The notes under the pieces were generated by a model that saw only the letters and a list, made by a program, of their open reading frames with translations, was not told the origin of the DNA and did no database searches. Below are positions 27,701-36,521 of a stretch of DNA of 61,761 bases, in pieces; positions within the stretch are counted from its first letter, which is position 1, and every line of letters starts with the position of its first letter. Made by a program: the position numbers and the translations under genes. The stretch is from Nostoc sp. KVJ20 (GTDB lineage: Bacteria; Cyanobacteriota; Cyanobacteriia; Cyanobacteriales; Nostocaceae): contig NZ_KV757584.1 of NCBI RefSeq assembly GCF_001712795.1, positions 1 through 61,761 on the forward strand. The letters run 5' to 3'.

Positions 27701-28387
27701 TGGGCATTAAGCAAAGATTTGCCTTACTCCATCGATATTACTTGGTCAAGCTGTGGAGATAATGGTCGTTACGATGTCATATTTAGGCGAGAGCCAACAG
27801 TTAAGACAACCCAGTTTGAAATTACTCATAGTGCAAAACATCGCCCTTGGCGAGATTATACTAACAATCCCTTACAGGCAAAATTTGCCTTGGAGTTAGT
27901 ACCACAACTGCGCGATTTTTTGAGTGAAAAACTACCAGAATACATGGTTCCTGCAAACTTCATGCTTCTGGATGATGTGCCCCTCTTATCCAACGGTAAA
28001 GTGAACCGCCGTGCCTTACCTTCACCAGATATTTCCGCAGTTAGTAATACTCTTTATACACCACCGGCAACTGAGGTCGAGCAAATTATCGCTACTATTT
28101 GGCAAGATTTGTTGGGTATCAAAAAAGTGGGTATTCATGATAACTTCTTTGATTTGGGGGGTCATTCTCTATTAGTAGGTCAAGTGCATACCCAATTGCG
28201 AGAAAAGTTAAATCGAGACTTATCAATAGTAGAAATTTTTCAATACCCAACTATCAGCTTGTTGGCAAAAAAACTTAGTCAAACACAGATAGAAACCCAG
28301 CACAAATTTACAGAGATTTTTGATAGAGCAGAAAAGCAAAAAGCATCTCTCAACAGACAAAAGAAATTACGCAAAGCAGGGAAATAG
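21785..28387 (+). CDS. Loading NRPS: FAAL-ACP-C-A-MT-PCP
   Basis: A 2,200-residue starter synthetase. An N-terminal fatty acyl-AMP ligase (about 10-590; YTSGSTGTPKGVMVSH, WLPMYHDMGLIGG) activates a fatty acid and loads it on an ACP (about 605-690; phosphopantetheine Ser643 in GLDSLK). A condensation domain follows (700-1145; HHIISDG near 830), then an adenylation domain from 1160 with YTSGSTGIPKG. A SAM methyltransferase (about 1640-2030; EIGCGSG near 1694) is embedded between the A8 and A9 motifs, the position of N-methylating domains. A PCP (LGGHSL, near 2121) and a basic docking tail end the protein. Aligned by eye to GrsA, the A-domain pocket reads D-V-G-E-I-G-S-I-D, the ornithine code known from gramicidin S and tyrocidine synthetases. 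Predicted product: fatty acyl-N-methyl-ornithinyl thioester. No strong ribosome site was seen before the ATG. Confidence 0.94.
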   Translation: MNQFSNRFQEVSRNCSTVIELLRLRQLTQPNREAFTFLQDGEKETATLTYQELDKRSRRIASQLQSLGLTGERALLLYSPGLDYLAAFFGCLYAGVVAVPAYPPRNQRNTPRIQAILADAQAAIALTTTEILSTVRSLMTEKTNLESLHWLTTDNLAEGIEDTWQEPFINQDTLAFLQYTSGSTGTPKGVMVSHGNLLHNAVTTYQFMNHSPESKFVTWLPMYHDMGLIGGILQPLYGGFPCIIMPPTSFLQRPYRWLQAISRYKGTTSGGPNFAYELCIQKITPEQKATLDLSSWSVAFNGAEPIRHDTLERFARAFVECGFRKEAFYPCYGMAETTLMVSGVDQATSPIIKTVQKAALELNRVVEATAKDQDIYNFVSCGNIIPDQKVVIANPEKLSSCKSDEIGEIWVSGPSIGQGYWNRPQETADTFHAYLSDTGVGPFLRTGDLGFLQNEELFITGRVKDLIIIRGRNLYPQDIEITVECSHSSLRSGSGAAFTVEVNNEERLVVVQELEFRAKPNLEEVIATIRQAVTEEHEVQVYAVVLIKPGNIPKTSSGKIQRRATRLQWQKGELDIVGCNILKSSDIVRNETRLKRSTVLELAPQECQLVLEKYLIEQVAAVLTIPPDEVKSEQPLSTFGLDSLKVFELKNRIEVDLEIEVSIADFFEGISARSLATKILAQLTTASAIPSVSLSQIQPAEVYPLSFAQQRLWFLDRLEPGNPAYNISLAVNLKGQLEVTLLEQSLNEIIRRHETLRTTFTTVNGQPVQIIADSLKLSLSVINIELQSNVAVQKLLTQESQRPFDLTHGPLLRAKVLRLAQQEHILLLEMHHIISDGWSTEVFLQEIALLYKAFLTRSSSPLPEVSIQYKDFAYWQRQWLEGEILQTQLSYWKQQLADIPTLLQLPTDRPRPAVQSSRGFHQSVELPKTLLDQLKAIARQEGVTLFMLLLAAFQTFLYRYTGQNDIPVGSPIANRNSDELKGLIGFFVNTLVLRTDLSGNPTFQNLLGRVRSVALEAYKHQDLTFDQLVEALNPKRNVSHTPLFQVMFDFRNAPPLPEMPNLVVSQLKVENETSQFDLSLSVEVGQELMLSFEYNTDLFDATTIARMVEHFQNLLSGIVANPQTKLSDLSLLTKKEQHQLLVEFNQNKSQIQNPKFNIKQCIHQLFEAQVEQTPHEVAVVFAQNQLKYQELNQRANQLAHHLRRLGVGPEVMVGIYIERSVEMVVAVLGVLKAGGAYAPLDPVYSHERLAFMLKNMQVSVLITQKWLLKNLPEHQAKVVCLDSNWESISQQSNENLLHQTTPQNLAYAIYTSGSTGIPKGVMVTHGSLVNAYLAWEDVYSLRSVATSHLQMASFSFDVFTGDLVRALCSGGKLVLCPREFLLQPDRLYALMCSERVNCAEFVPAVLMNLVQYLEKTQQSVDFMRSLIIGSDSWYVNGYHQVKRFCGHATRLINSYGVSEATIDSSYFETTTTNLQMERQVPIGRPFNNTQIYLLDSELQPVPIGVAGEVYIGGVGLARGYFNRPESTAEKFIPHPFSQESGARLYKTGDLARYLEDGNIEFLGREDYQIKIRGFRIELGEIEAVLNQHPAVEKAVVIAQEDNPGNKRLVAYVVQNSEPETTAELISGKELSSQQVSQWEGVFDELYRDTADEQALKFDIKGWNSSYTGQPIPEAEVRDWVEPTVERILSLQPTKVLEIGCGSGLMLFRIAPHCQQYCATDLSEKALLNLKHQMTMLEHKPSEVTLIHRGANNFEGVVSNSFDAVLIVSVMQYFPRIDYLLQVLENAVNAVAPGGFIFLGDIRSLPLLEVFHTSVQFHRAPDFLSKEELQQRARKQLFEEKQLVIDPAFFTALKQHLPKISHVEIILERGYHQNELNKFRYDVILHIGNEIPLLDLPWLDWEKQELTLASVHQMLLETTPNILGIARIPNARIAKDIQIWQWLTSPGGAATVGDMRQFLDKNSECRGIEPEDFWALSKDLPYSIDITWSSCGDNGRYDVIFRREPTVKTTQFEITHSAKHRPWRDYTNNPLQAKFALELVPQLRDFLSEKLPEYMVPANFMLLDDVPLLSNGKVNRRALPSPDISAVSNTLYTPPATEVEQIIATIWQDLLGIKKVGIHDNFFDLGGHSLLVGQVHTQLREKLNRDLSIVEIFQYPTISLLAKKLSQTQIETQHKFTEIFDRAEKQKASLNRQKKLRKAGK

Positions 28388-28391
28388 ATTT

Positions 28392-31300
28392 ATGAGTATT
28401 TCAGAAATGCCAAATTCTCTAGAAGGAATAGCTATTATCGGCATGACGGGGCGTTTTCCTGGGGCTAAAAGTATTGATGAATTTTGGCATAATCTTCGGG
28501 ATGGAGTAGAGTCAACCGTTTTTTTTACAGATGAAGAATTGTTGGAAGCTGGGATAAGCTCTGCTGTTTTGAATGACCCGAATTATGTCAAAGCTGGAGC
28601 CATACTAGAAGATATAGAGTTATTTGACGCTGCTTTTTTTGGCTTTTCTCCAAAAGAGGCTGCTACTTTAGATCCCCAACACCGGATTTTCTTAGAGTCT
28701 GCTTGGTCAGCTTTGGAAAATGCTGGTTACAACTGCGAAACTTATCCTGGTCGAATTGGGGCTTATGCGGGTACTGGCTGGAATAGTTATTTAGCTTTTA
28801 ATATTGCTCCAAACCGAGATTTTCTAGAATCACTTATTGGTCAGCAAGCGCTAATCGGCAATGACAAAGATTTTTTAACAACTCGCGTTTCTTACCACTT
28901 AAATTTAAAGGGGCCAAGTATTAATGTTCAGACGGCTTGCTCCACCTCATTGGTTGCTACTAACTTAGCTTGTCAAAGCCTACTAAACTACCAATGTGAT
29001 ATGGCTTTAGCTGGTGGCATTACAACATCTGTGCCGCAAAAAACTGGCTATTTCTATCAACATGGAGGAGTTTTATCTCCAGACGGGCATTGTCGCGCCT
29101 TTGATGCCAAAGCACAAGGAACTTTCCCTGGCTACGGGGTAGGAATTGTGGTTTTGAAGCGATTAGAGGATGCCTTAGCTGACGGCGACTGCATTCATGC
29201 GGTGATTAAAGGTTCAGCAATCAATAACGATGGTTCGCTGAAAGTTGGTTACACAGCGCCTAGTGTGAATGGTCAAAAAGAGGTAATCGCAGAGGCTCTG
29301 GCTCTAGCTGACATTGAACCTGAAACCGTCTCTTACATTGAAACTCACGGAACTGGAACAGCGTTGGGTGATCCGATTGAAATTGCAGCGCTGACACAAG
29401 TTTTTCGAGCTAGTACTGATAAAAAGGGCTTTTGTGCTATTGGTTCAGTAAAAACTAATATTGGTCATCTAGATACAGCATCTGGGGTAACAGGTCTAAT
29501 TAAAACCGTCCTAGCCCTCAAACACAAGCAGATCCCTCCTAGTTTGCACTTCGAGCAGCCCAATCGCCAAATTGAATTTGCTAACAGCCCTTTTTATGTC
29601 AATACCACACTGTCTGAATGGAAAAGGAATGGCACTCCCCGACGTGCAGGTGTCAGTTCTTTTGGTCTAGGAGGAACTAATGCTCACGTCATTTTAGAAG
29701 AAGCACCTATCCTTCCAGAGTCTAGTTCTTCTCGTCCCTGGCAGTTATTGGTACTTTCTGCAAAGACAGATTCAGCGCTCAAAAGTGCTAGTGCAAATCT
29801 AGTAGATTATCTCAAACAGCATCCTGATTTAAAGCTTGCGGATGTTGCTCACACATTGCAGTGTGGACGACAAGCTTTTGAGCATCGGCAGACGGTTGTT
29901 TGTCATGATATCGCAGATGCGATCGCTGCACTTCAAGATCCAAAGCGTGTACTTACCACTGTTCAAAAAACTGAAGAACGTCCTGTAGCCTTTATGTTTC
30001 CAGGACTTGGTACTCAATATGTCAACATGGCTCTTGAACTTTATCAAGTTGAACCGACATTTAGGCAACAAATTGACTACTGTTGTGAATTCCTCAAACC
30101 ACTTCTGAATCAAGATTTACGAGATGTACTCTATCCAAATAGAAATTCTCAACAACAAATAAATCAAGAGTCATCTCCAGGTGTGGATTTGCGAAAAATG
30201 TTGGGTCGCACCGAGGCAAAAACAGATGCACAAATCAATCAAACTCATCTAGCCCAGCCAGCGGTTTTTGTGATTGAATATGCTTTGGCACAATTATGGA
30301 TATCCTGGGGAATTCGCCCCCAAGCAATGATTGGCTACAGCATAGGTGAATATGTAGCAGCAACTTTAGCAGGAGTTTTATCTTTAGAAGAAGGTTTAAA
30401 ACTGATTGCCGCCAGAGCAGAAATGATTCAACAATTGCCGGGTGGAGCAATGTTGGCGGTTCCGCTTTCCCAAACAGAGATATCGCCTCTACTCAGTAAT
30501 AAACTCTCACTCTCAGCAGTCAACGGCTCATCGATGTGTGTAGTCGCTGGTGAAACCGACGCTGTAGAGGCTTTAGAACAACAATTAACTCAAAGAGGTT
30601 TAGCTTGTCGCCGGTTAGAAACTTCTCACGCCTTTCACTCTGTGATGATGGAAGCGATCGCCCCTAATTTACATGAGTTAGTCAAAACATTCAACCTCCA
30701 AGCACCAAAAATCCCATATATATCAAACGTTACAGGAACCTGGATTACAGCAGCAGAAGCCACAGATGCCAATTATTGGGTTAAGCATCTATGCGAACCT
30801 GTATTATTTGCTCCGGGTGTACAAGAATTGTGGCAACAACAACATCCAATTTTGTTGGAAGTAGGAACTGGTCAGACTCTTGGTAGCTTTGCACTCCAAT
30901 GTATAGAAAATAATCCAGCAATCAATCAGATTGTCCTACCTTCCCTGAGATATTCCTACGATCAACAGCCAGATTTACCATTTTTACTCAACACATTAAG
31001 TCGGCTGTGGTTAGCAGGATTCCAAGTAGATTGGTCAGGATTTTATAAACATGAGCATCGTTATCGTATTCCTTTACCTACTTATCCTTTCGAGCGTCAA
31101 CGCTACTGGATTGAACCAAAAGAATCCATCAGAAATGACCAAACTAATCAAGCAGCTATAAAACAAAAGCTGGATGTTAGCGACTGGTTTTATATTCCTT
31201 CTTGGAAACGTTCTGCTCCTGCTGAATATCTTGCACAAGAAAAGTTAATTTGGTTAGTCTTTATTGACACTTGTGGTATTGGCAACCAAATGATAGAACA

Positions 31301-33884
31301 GCTACAAGAGAAACATCAAGATGTTATAATTGTCAAAATTGGTGAGGAGTTTTCTCAAATTAGTGACTGGGAATATACAATTAATCCTCAAAGTAGAGAT
31401 GACTATGAGGCATTATTAACGAGCATTCGTGATTCAGGCAAAATCCCTCAAAAAATTGCTCATTTGTGGAACATTACACCACAGCAAAATATAGCATCGC
31501 GACTTGATGATTTTGATGCAATTCAAGATATCGGTTTCTATAGTTTGCTATTTTTAGTACAAGCATTAGGAGAACAAAACATTAACGACTCGCTGCAAAT
31601 TAGTGTTGTTTCTAATGATATGCAGCAGTTATTTGATGAAGGCAATTTATGCCCAGAGAAGGCAACTATCCTTGGTGTATGTAAAGTTATTCCGCAAGAA
31701 TATTCCCACATTTCCTGCCGCAGTATTGACATTACACTTCCCCAAATTGGTACACAGCAATGGCAGCAGTTAATAGATCATCTTTTGATAGAACTTGGTA
31801 CAATAACTTCTGACCAAGTTATTGCCTATCGTGGCAATCAGCGATGGGTTCAATATTTTGAACCATTAGCAATCGAAAAACCAAGCGTATCTACTAAGTT
31901 ACGGGAAGGAGGAGTTTATGTCATTACAGGTGGATTAGGAGGAATTGGATTAGCGATCGCAGAATATTTAGCAAAGACAGTAAAAGCAAAATTAGTCCTA
32001 ATTGGACGTTCGGGATTACCCCCAAAAGTCGAGTGGGAGGAATTTTTATCAAGTCACGAACAAGAGGATTTTTTAACTACAAAAATCCGAAAAGTTCAGC
32101 TATTAGAAGAATTAGGTGCTGAGGTTGTAGTTCTGAAAGCAGATGTTGCAAACCTTGAACAAATGCAGAACGCGATTAATGAAGTACGCGATCGCTTTGG
32201 CAAGATTAACGGTGTGATTCATGCAGCAGGAGTGCCAGGTGCAGGTTTAATTCAACTCAAAACTACCGAATCATCGGCAAAAGTTTTTCAGCCCAAACTT
32301 AAGGGTACACTGGTGTTAAATGCTGTTTTGCAAGCAGTAAATTTAGATTTTCTGGTTTTGTTTTCTTCTAACACTGCAATCACAGGTGGCATAGGACAAG
32401 TAGATTATTGTGCAGCTAATGCTTTTCTAGATGCCTTTGCTCATTACAATTTTTACCAACAGCAAATTCCTACTGTCTCAATTAATTGGGATTGGTGGCA
32501 ATGGGACAGTTGGCAAGAATCATTGTTGTCATTTGCACCAACTATCCAAGCCGAATTTAAGCAAATGCGACAGCAATATGGTATATCTTTTTTAGAAGGT
32601 ATAGATGCATTTAACCGAATTCTGTCTAAAACACTACCTCAAATAATTGTATCAACGCAAAACCTACAAACTGCGATCGCAGAACATCAAGTTTTTGCAG
32701 TACCCCTGTTCTTACAAAATTCCAAACAGTCTCATCAAAGCAAACAAGCACATCCCAGGCCTATTTTAGGAACTGCATATATTGCTCCTAGTAATGCTTT
32801 TGAGCAAAAAATTGCAGATATTTGGCAGGAATTACTAGGTGTTGAGGAAATCGGCATTGATGATAACTTTTTTGATTTGGGTGGACATTCCTTAATAGCA
32901 ACTCAGATGGTTTCCCAGCTTCGCAAAGATTTTGAGGTCGAACTATCTTTGCGTCACATCTTTGAAGCGCCAACTGTATCCGAGTTATCCTTGGTAATTG
33001 AAGATATGTTAATTGGAGAATTAGAAGAATTAACCGAAAATGAAGCGGCAAATCAAGTTACAATTACTCCAGAACAACAAGTACCTCAAGTTGTCAATCA
33101 GCGACGCTACAAACTGCCCAACAATCTAGAAATTGTTTACCAAAGCAAAGCTGAAGTTGATTATTTTTATGAGGACATATTTAATAATCAAGTGTATCTC
33201 AAACATGGGATTAAGTTGTGCGATCGTGCCTGTATATTTGACGTAGGTGCAAATATAGGTATGTTTACACTTTTTGCATCTCAACAATGCCAAAACCCTA
33301 CCATTTATGCTTTTGAACCAGCACCTCCTTTGTTTGAAATTTTACGCCTCAATACTACTTTACATGAGGTAAATGTTAAGCTATTCAACTTAGGAATTTC
33401 TAACGAACAAAAAACTGCAACCTTTACCTTTTATCCTCATAGTTCCGGGATGTCTTCCTTCTATGCTGAAAAAGAAGAAGAGAAAGAAGTCTTAAAAGCC
33501 ATCATGGTCAATCAATTAGAACGTGGTATGAATGGCATGAATGAGGTGATGGAATACGCTGATGAATTATTGGGAGAAAGGTTGAGAGAGCAAAATTTTA
33601 CCTGTAAGTTAAAACCTCTCTCTGAAATTATCCGTGAACAAAAAGTTGAGCGCATTGATTTACTAAAAATTGATGTCCAAAAAAGCGAACTTGATGTTAT
33701 TCAAGGTATCCAAGAGCAAGATTGGGAAAAAATTCAGCAAATTGTAATCGAAGTACATGACACAGATGGACGGCTAGAAAATATAACCAGTCTGCTGAAA
33801 AAACAAGGTTACAACGTTGTAACTGAGCAAGAAGATTTATATCAACATTCAATTATGTACAACGTTTATGCTATCCGCATCTGA
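28392..33884 (+). CDS. PKS module KS-AT-KR-ACP with C-terminal FkbM methyltransferase
   Basis: An 1,830-residue type I PKS starting four bases after the previous stop; the ATG at 28,392 (MSISEMPNSLEGIAIIGM) is the natural start. KS with Cys183 (TACSTS), His319 (THGTGT) and His359 (NIGHL); AT with Ser650 in GYSIGEYVAA and SHAFHS, the malonyl-type motif; KR from about 1,175 (TGGLGGIG) with catalytic Lys in QPKLKG and YCAAN intact; carrier Ser1500 in LGGHSL. After the carrier comes an FkbM-family SAM methyltransferase (about 1560-1830; CIFDVGANIGMFTLF, YAFEPAP, LLKIDVQKSEL). FkbM enzymes are known O-methyltransferases, so it may methylate a hydroxyl on the carrier-bound ketide. Neither DH nor ER is present. 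No docking tail is seen after the methyltransferase. The extender-unit cassette lies directly downstream. Confidence 0.93.
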   Translation: MSISEMPNSLEGIAIIGMTGRFPGAKSIDEFWHNLRDGVESTVFFTDEELLEAGISSAVLNDPNYVKAGAILEDIELFDAAFFGFSPKEAATLDPQHRIFLESAWSALENAGYNCETYPGRIGAYAGTGWNSYLAFNIAPNRDFLESLIGQQALIGNDKDFLTTRVSYHLNLKGPSINVQTACSTSLVATNLACQSLLNYQCDMALAGGITTSVPQKTGYFYQHGGVLSPDGHCRAFDAKAQGTFPGYGVGIVVLKRLEDALADGDCIHAVIKGSAINNDGSLKVGYTAPSVNGQKEVIAEALALADIEPETVSYIETHGTGTALGDPIEIAALTQVFRASTDKKGFCAIGSVKTNIGHLDTASGVTGLIKTVLALKHKQIPPSLHFEQPNRQIEFANSPFYVNTTLSEWKRNGTPRRAGVSSFGLGGTNAHVILEEAPILPESSSSRPWQLLVLSAKTDSALKSASANLVDYLKQHPDLKLADVAHTLQCGRQAFEHRQTVVCHDIADAIAALQDPKRVLTTVQKTEERPVAFMFPGLGTQYVNMALELYQVEPTFRQQIDYCCEFLKPLLNQDLRDVLYPNRNSQQQINQESSPGVDLRKMLGRTEAKTDAQINQTHLAQPAVFVIEYALAQLWISWGIRPQAMIGYSIGEYVAATLAGVLSLEEGLKLIAARAEMIQQLPGGAMLAVPLSQTEISPLLSNKLSLSAVNGSSMCVVAGETDAVEALEQQLTQRGLACRRLETSHAFHSVMMEAIAPNLHELVKTFNLQAPKIPYISNVTGTWITAAEATDANYWVKHLCEPVLFAPGVQELWQQQHPILLEVGTGQTLGSFALQCIENNPAINQIVLPSLRYSYDQQPDLPFLLNTLSRLWLAGFQVDWSGFYKHEHRYRIPLPTYPFERQRYWIEPKESIRNDQTNQAAIKQKLDVSDWFYIPSWKRSAPAEYLAQEKLIWLVFIDTCGIGNQMIEQLQEKHQDVIIVKIGEEFSQISDWEYTINPQSRDDYEALLTSIRDSGKIPQKIAHLWNITPQQNIASRLDDFDAIQDIGFYSLLFLVQALGEQNINDSLQISVVSNDMQQLFDEGNLCPEKATILGVCKVIPQEYSHISCRSIDITLPQIGTQQWQQLIDHLLIELGTITSDQVIAYRGNQRWVQYFEPLAIEKPSVSTKLREGGVYVITGGLGGIGLAIAEYLAKTVKAKLVLIGRSGLPPKVEWEEFLSSHEQEDFLTTKIRKVQLLEELGAEVVVLKADVANLEQMQNAINEVRDRFGKINGVIHAAGVPGAGLIQLKTTESSAKVFQPKLKGTLVLNAVLQAVNLDFLVLFSSNTAITGGIGQVDYCAANAFLDAFAHYNFYQQQIPTVSINWDWWQWDSWQESLLSFAPTIQAEFKQMRQQYGISFLEGIDAFNRILSKTLPQIIVSTQNLQTAIAEHQVFAVPLFLQNSKQSHQSKQAHPRPILGTAYIAPSNAFEQKIADIWQELLGVEEIGIDDNFFDLGGHSLIATQMVSQLRKDFEVELSLRHIFEAPTVSELSLVIEDMLIGELEELTENEAANQVTITPEQQVPQVVNQRRYKLPNNLEIVYQSKAEVDYFYEDIFNNQVYLKHGIKLCDRACIFDVGANIGMFTLFASQQCQNPTIYAFEPAPPLFEILRLNTTLHEVNVKLFNLGISNEQKTATFTFYPHSSGMSSFYAEKEEEKEVLKAIMVNQLERGMNGMNEVMEYADELLGERLREQNFTCKLKPLSEIIREQKVERIDLLKIDVQKSELDVIQGIQEQDWEKIQQIVIEVHDTDGRLENITSLLKKQGYNVVTEQEDLYQHSIMYNVYAIRI

Positions 33885-33979
33885 AATTCAAACAGTAGTA
33901 CCGTAAGGCAGAATTCGTAATTCGGAATGGCTTATTTACGCCGTGCGTTACTAGTAGTCTGTCCTATTAATTTTGATGA

Positions 33980-34036
33980 GTTTGTAGTAAGCACTGAAGT
34001 GCTTAAAAATCCCAGACTAAAGTCCTTACTACAAAC
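33980..34036. repeat. Inverted-repeat intergenic element, copy 1
   Basis: GTTTGTAGTAA...TTACTACAAAC ends enclose two inner stems (AGCACTgaAGTGCT and ACTaaAGT). A sister copy is at 53,831-53,887, also between genes of this cluster. The rest of the 308-base gap has AT-rich 'cgtaattcgtaatt' repeats and no gene. Confidence 0.6.
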
Positions 34037-34192
34037 TTATTCATCACTCGTAACTAATGCGATAAACCACTAGTACCGCAAGGGGTAATTCGTAATTCGT
34101 AATTAATTGTTTGCAAAGGTTTCAGACATTTAAAATGGGTGGCTGATTTACGCCAAGCTGTAATAGATATCAAAGGAAGGTGAATTTCAATT

Positions 34193-35047
34193 ATGAATAT
34201 TCAAGTAGTAGGCGTAGTGGGAGCAGGAGTCATGGGCGTAGGGGTTGCACAAAATCTTGCCCAAACAGGTCATCAGGTAGTTTTAGTAGATATTTCTGAA
34301 GATATTCTAGATAAAGCTAAACAAGAGATCAGAAATAATATTCGCTTCCAAAGTTTTTTCAAAAAAAGTGACAGTACAGAAACCCCACAGGATATTTTAA
34401 ATAAAATTGAATTTTCTACAAATTTTAAATTTTTGGAAAATGCTGATTTTATAGTAGAAAATGTCACAGAAAAATGGGATATTAAGAAGCAGGTCTATCC
34501 CCTGCTAGATTCTATTTGTCCAGCAGATAGTGTATTTGCAGCTAACACATCGGCAATTCCCATTACCCGCATTGCTTCAGTCACTAAGCGTCCCGATAAA
34601 GTTATTGGGATGCATTTTATGAATCCTGTCCCCATGAAACCGATGGTGGAAGTGATTCGCGGTTATCATACCTCTGATGAAACAATTGAAACAGGCAAAA
34701 AGTTTCTGGCTCAGATGGGGAAAGAATGCATACTCGTCAATGACTCGCCGGGTTTTGTTTCCAACCGAGTACTGATGTTAACTATTAATGAAGCTGTGTT
34801 TTTATTGCAAGATCAAGTCGCCACTGTAGAAGATATAGACAAAATATTTAAAGGCTGTTTCGGTCATAAAATGGGGCCTTTAGAAACAGCAGATTTGATT
34901 GGACTAGATACCATTTTATTTTCTATCGAAGTTTTATATGAAAACTTCAATGATAGCAAGTACAGACCGTGCCCCTTACTCAAAAAAATGGTAGATGCCG
35001 GATTACATGGCAAGAAAAGTGGTAAAGGTTTTTACGCTTATCAATAA
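34193..35047 (+). CDS. 3-hydroxyacyl-CoA dehydrogenase-like (FkbK type)
   Basis: A 284-residue NAD-binding dehydrogenase with GAGVMG (residues 10-15) in the Rossmann loop, NTSAIPITRIAS, GMHFMNPVPMKPMVEVI (catalytic His region) and DSPGFVSNRVL. It is the length and pattern of HbdA-type enzymes. In the methoxymalonyl-ACP pathway of FK520 and ansamitocin, the FkbK-type enzyme oxidises the C3 alcohol of glyceryl-ACP. Here it opens a tight K-J-I-H gene run, which makes that role far more likely than fatty-acid oxidation. An AAGGAAGG site precedes the ATG by about 13 bases. Confidence 0.88.
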   Translation: MNIQVVGVVGAGVMGVGVAQNLAQTGHQVVLVDISEDILDKAKQEIRNNIRFQSFFKKSDSTETPQDILNKIEFSTNFKFLENADFIVENVTEKWDIKKQVYPLLDSICPADSVFAANTSAIPITRIASVTKRPDKVIGMHFMNPVPMKPMVEVIRGYHTSDETIETGKKFLAQMGKECILVNDSPGFVSNRVLMLTINEAVFLLQDQVATVEDIDKIFKGCFGHKMGPLETADLIGLDTILFSIEVLYENFNDSKYRPCPLLKKMVDAGLHGKKSGKGFYAYQ

Positions 35048-35063
35048 ATAGGAGCTTTCAGAA

Positions 35064-35315
35064 ATGAGCGAAATTAACACTAAAGTCCAAACATTCCTTT
35101 CTCGTTTTTTTGGTAATCACGATTTACAGCCAGACGAAGATATTTTTGCTCTAGGTTTTGTGAATTCTATGTTTGCTATGCAGCTTGTCTTGTTTGTAGA
35201 ACAAGAGTTTCAGATCGCAATAGAAAACGAAGATTTGGAGTTTGAAAATTTCCGAACTATCAATTCTATCGTCAACTTAATTGAACGTAAAACCGCTATC
35301 TTAGCCCAAAGATAA
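35064..35315 (+). CDS. Discrete acyl carrier protein (FkbJ type)
   Basis: An 83-residue carrier protein. The phosphopantetheine site is Ser35 in GFVNSMFAMQLV, a variant of the usual DSL motif that matches carriers of glyceryl/alkoxymalonyl pathways. It starts 17 bases after the dehydrogenase stop with AGGAGC upstream. It would carry the extender unit while the flanking enzymes oxidise it. Confidence 0.88.
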   Translation: MSEINTKVQTFLSRFFGNHDLQPDEDIFALGFVNSMFAMQLVLFVEQEFQIAIENEDLEFENFRTINSIVNLIERKTAILAQR

Positions 35316-35333
35316 AATTGTGAAATTCAGGAT

Positions 35334-36518
35334 ATGAAACTAGAATTATCTACTCAGCAACAAAATGCTCAAGCTGAATTTAGAGCCTTTGTAAACGAGG
35401 AAATATGTCCTCATGCAAGTGAATGCGATCGCCAGGAATTTACGCCACCCAAAATTATTAGAAAATTAGCTAATCATGGCTTTTTAGGTGCTATAATACC
35501 TCAAGTATTTGGTGGTCAAAAAATGGATATGATCACCTATGGCATTCTCAACGAAGAAATTGGCAGAGGATGTTCTTCTATTAGGAGTTTGCTCACAGTT
35601 CATAGCATGGTTGCTCATGCTCTTGGTAAATGGGGTACTAAATCTCAAAAAGAATATTGGCTGCCAAAATTAGCATCTGGTGAAATTATCGGCGCTTTTG
35701 CATTAAGCGAACCGAATGTAGGTAGCGATGCCAAAAGTGTAGAAACAACAGCAACACTTGCTGGAAATGGTTATGTCTTAAATGGGCAAAAGAAATGGAT
35801 TACCTATGGACAGATAGCAGATGTATTTTTAGTATTTGCCAAATTTGAAGGTAAACCTACTGCTTTTTTGGTTGAAAAAAATAGTCCAGGGTTGTCAATC
35901 AAACCAATGTCTGGGATTTTAGGTGTTAAGGCTTCAATGTTAGCAGAATTGCAGTTTGCTAACTGTTATGTGCCTCTAGAAAATTTAGTAGGTAAATTAG
36001 GTTTTGGCTTTTCTTATATTGCCGCTTCTGCACTTGATTATGGGAGATATAGTGTAGCATGGGGTTGTGTAGGTATTGCCCAAGCTTGTTTAGAAGCCTG
36101 CATTCAGTATACAAGCGAGCGAAAACAGTTTGATGTTTTTCTCAAAGAGCATCAATTAATTCGCCAAAAGATCACTCAGATGATAACTAATGTCAAAGCT
36201 GCAAGACTGCTATGTTATCAAGCTGGTTATCTCAAAGAGATTAACGATCCCAACTCGATTATAGAGACTTCAATTGCTAAGTACTTTGCTTCTACAACAG
36301 CTACAAAAATAGCGAATGATTCTGTACAAATTCATGGTGGTAATGGGTGTAGTAGTGAATACCCAGTTGAAAGGTATTTACGAGACTCTAAAATTATGGA
36401 AGTTATTGAGGGTAGTACGCAAATTCAAGAAATTACTATTGCTGAGTCAGGCTATCAGAATTATCTTTTATCAACAGTGCCTAATGTTATGGGTAAGAAA
36501 TTAGCAGAGAGAGTTTAA
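35334..36518 (+). CDS. Acyl-CoA dehydrogenase-like flavoenzyme (FkbI type)
   Basis: A 394-residue member of the acyl-CoA dehydrogenase family. Signature blocks: GAFALSEPNVGSDAKS, WITYGQIADVFLVFAK, YTSERKQFDVFLKEHQLI, QIHGGNGCSSEYPVERYLRD split by the usual spacing, and EVIEGSTQI with Glu359 in the catalytic-base position. In alkoxymalonyl-ACP pathways this enzyme completes oxidation of the C3 end toward hydroxymalonyl-ACP. It sits 18 bases after the carrier gene and 3 bases before the FkbH-like gene, so the four are one transcription unit. Confidence 0.9.
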   Translation: MKLELSTQQQNAQAEFRAFVNEEICPHASECDRQEFTPPKIIRKLANHGFLGAIIPQVFGGQKMDMITYGILNEEIGRGCSSIRSLLTVHSMVAHALGKWGTKSQKEYWLPKLASGEIIGAFALSEPNVGSDAKSVETTATLAGNGYVLNGQKKWITYGQIADVFLVFAKFEGKPTAFLVEKNSPGLSIKPMSGILGVKASMLAELQFANCYVPLENLVGKLGFGFSYIAASALDYGRYSVAWGCVGIAQACLEACIQYTSERKQFDVFLKEHQLIRQKITQMITNVKAARLLCYQAGYLKEINDPNSIIETSIAKYFASTTATKIANDSVQIHGGNGCSSEYPVERYLRDSKIMEVIEGSTQIQEITIAESGYQNYLLSTVPNVMGKKLAERV

Positions 36519-36521
36519 AAT

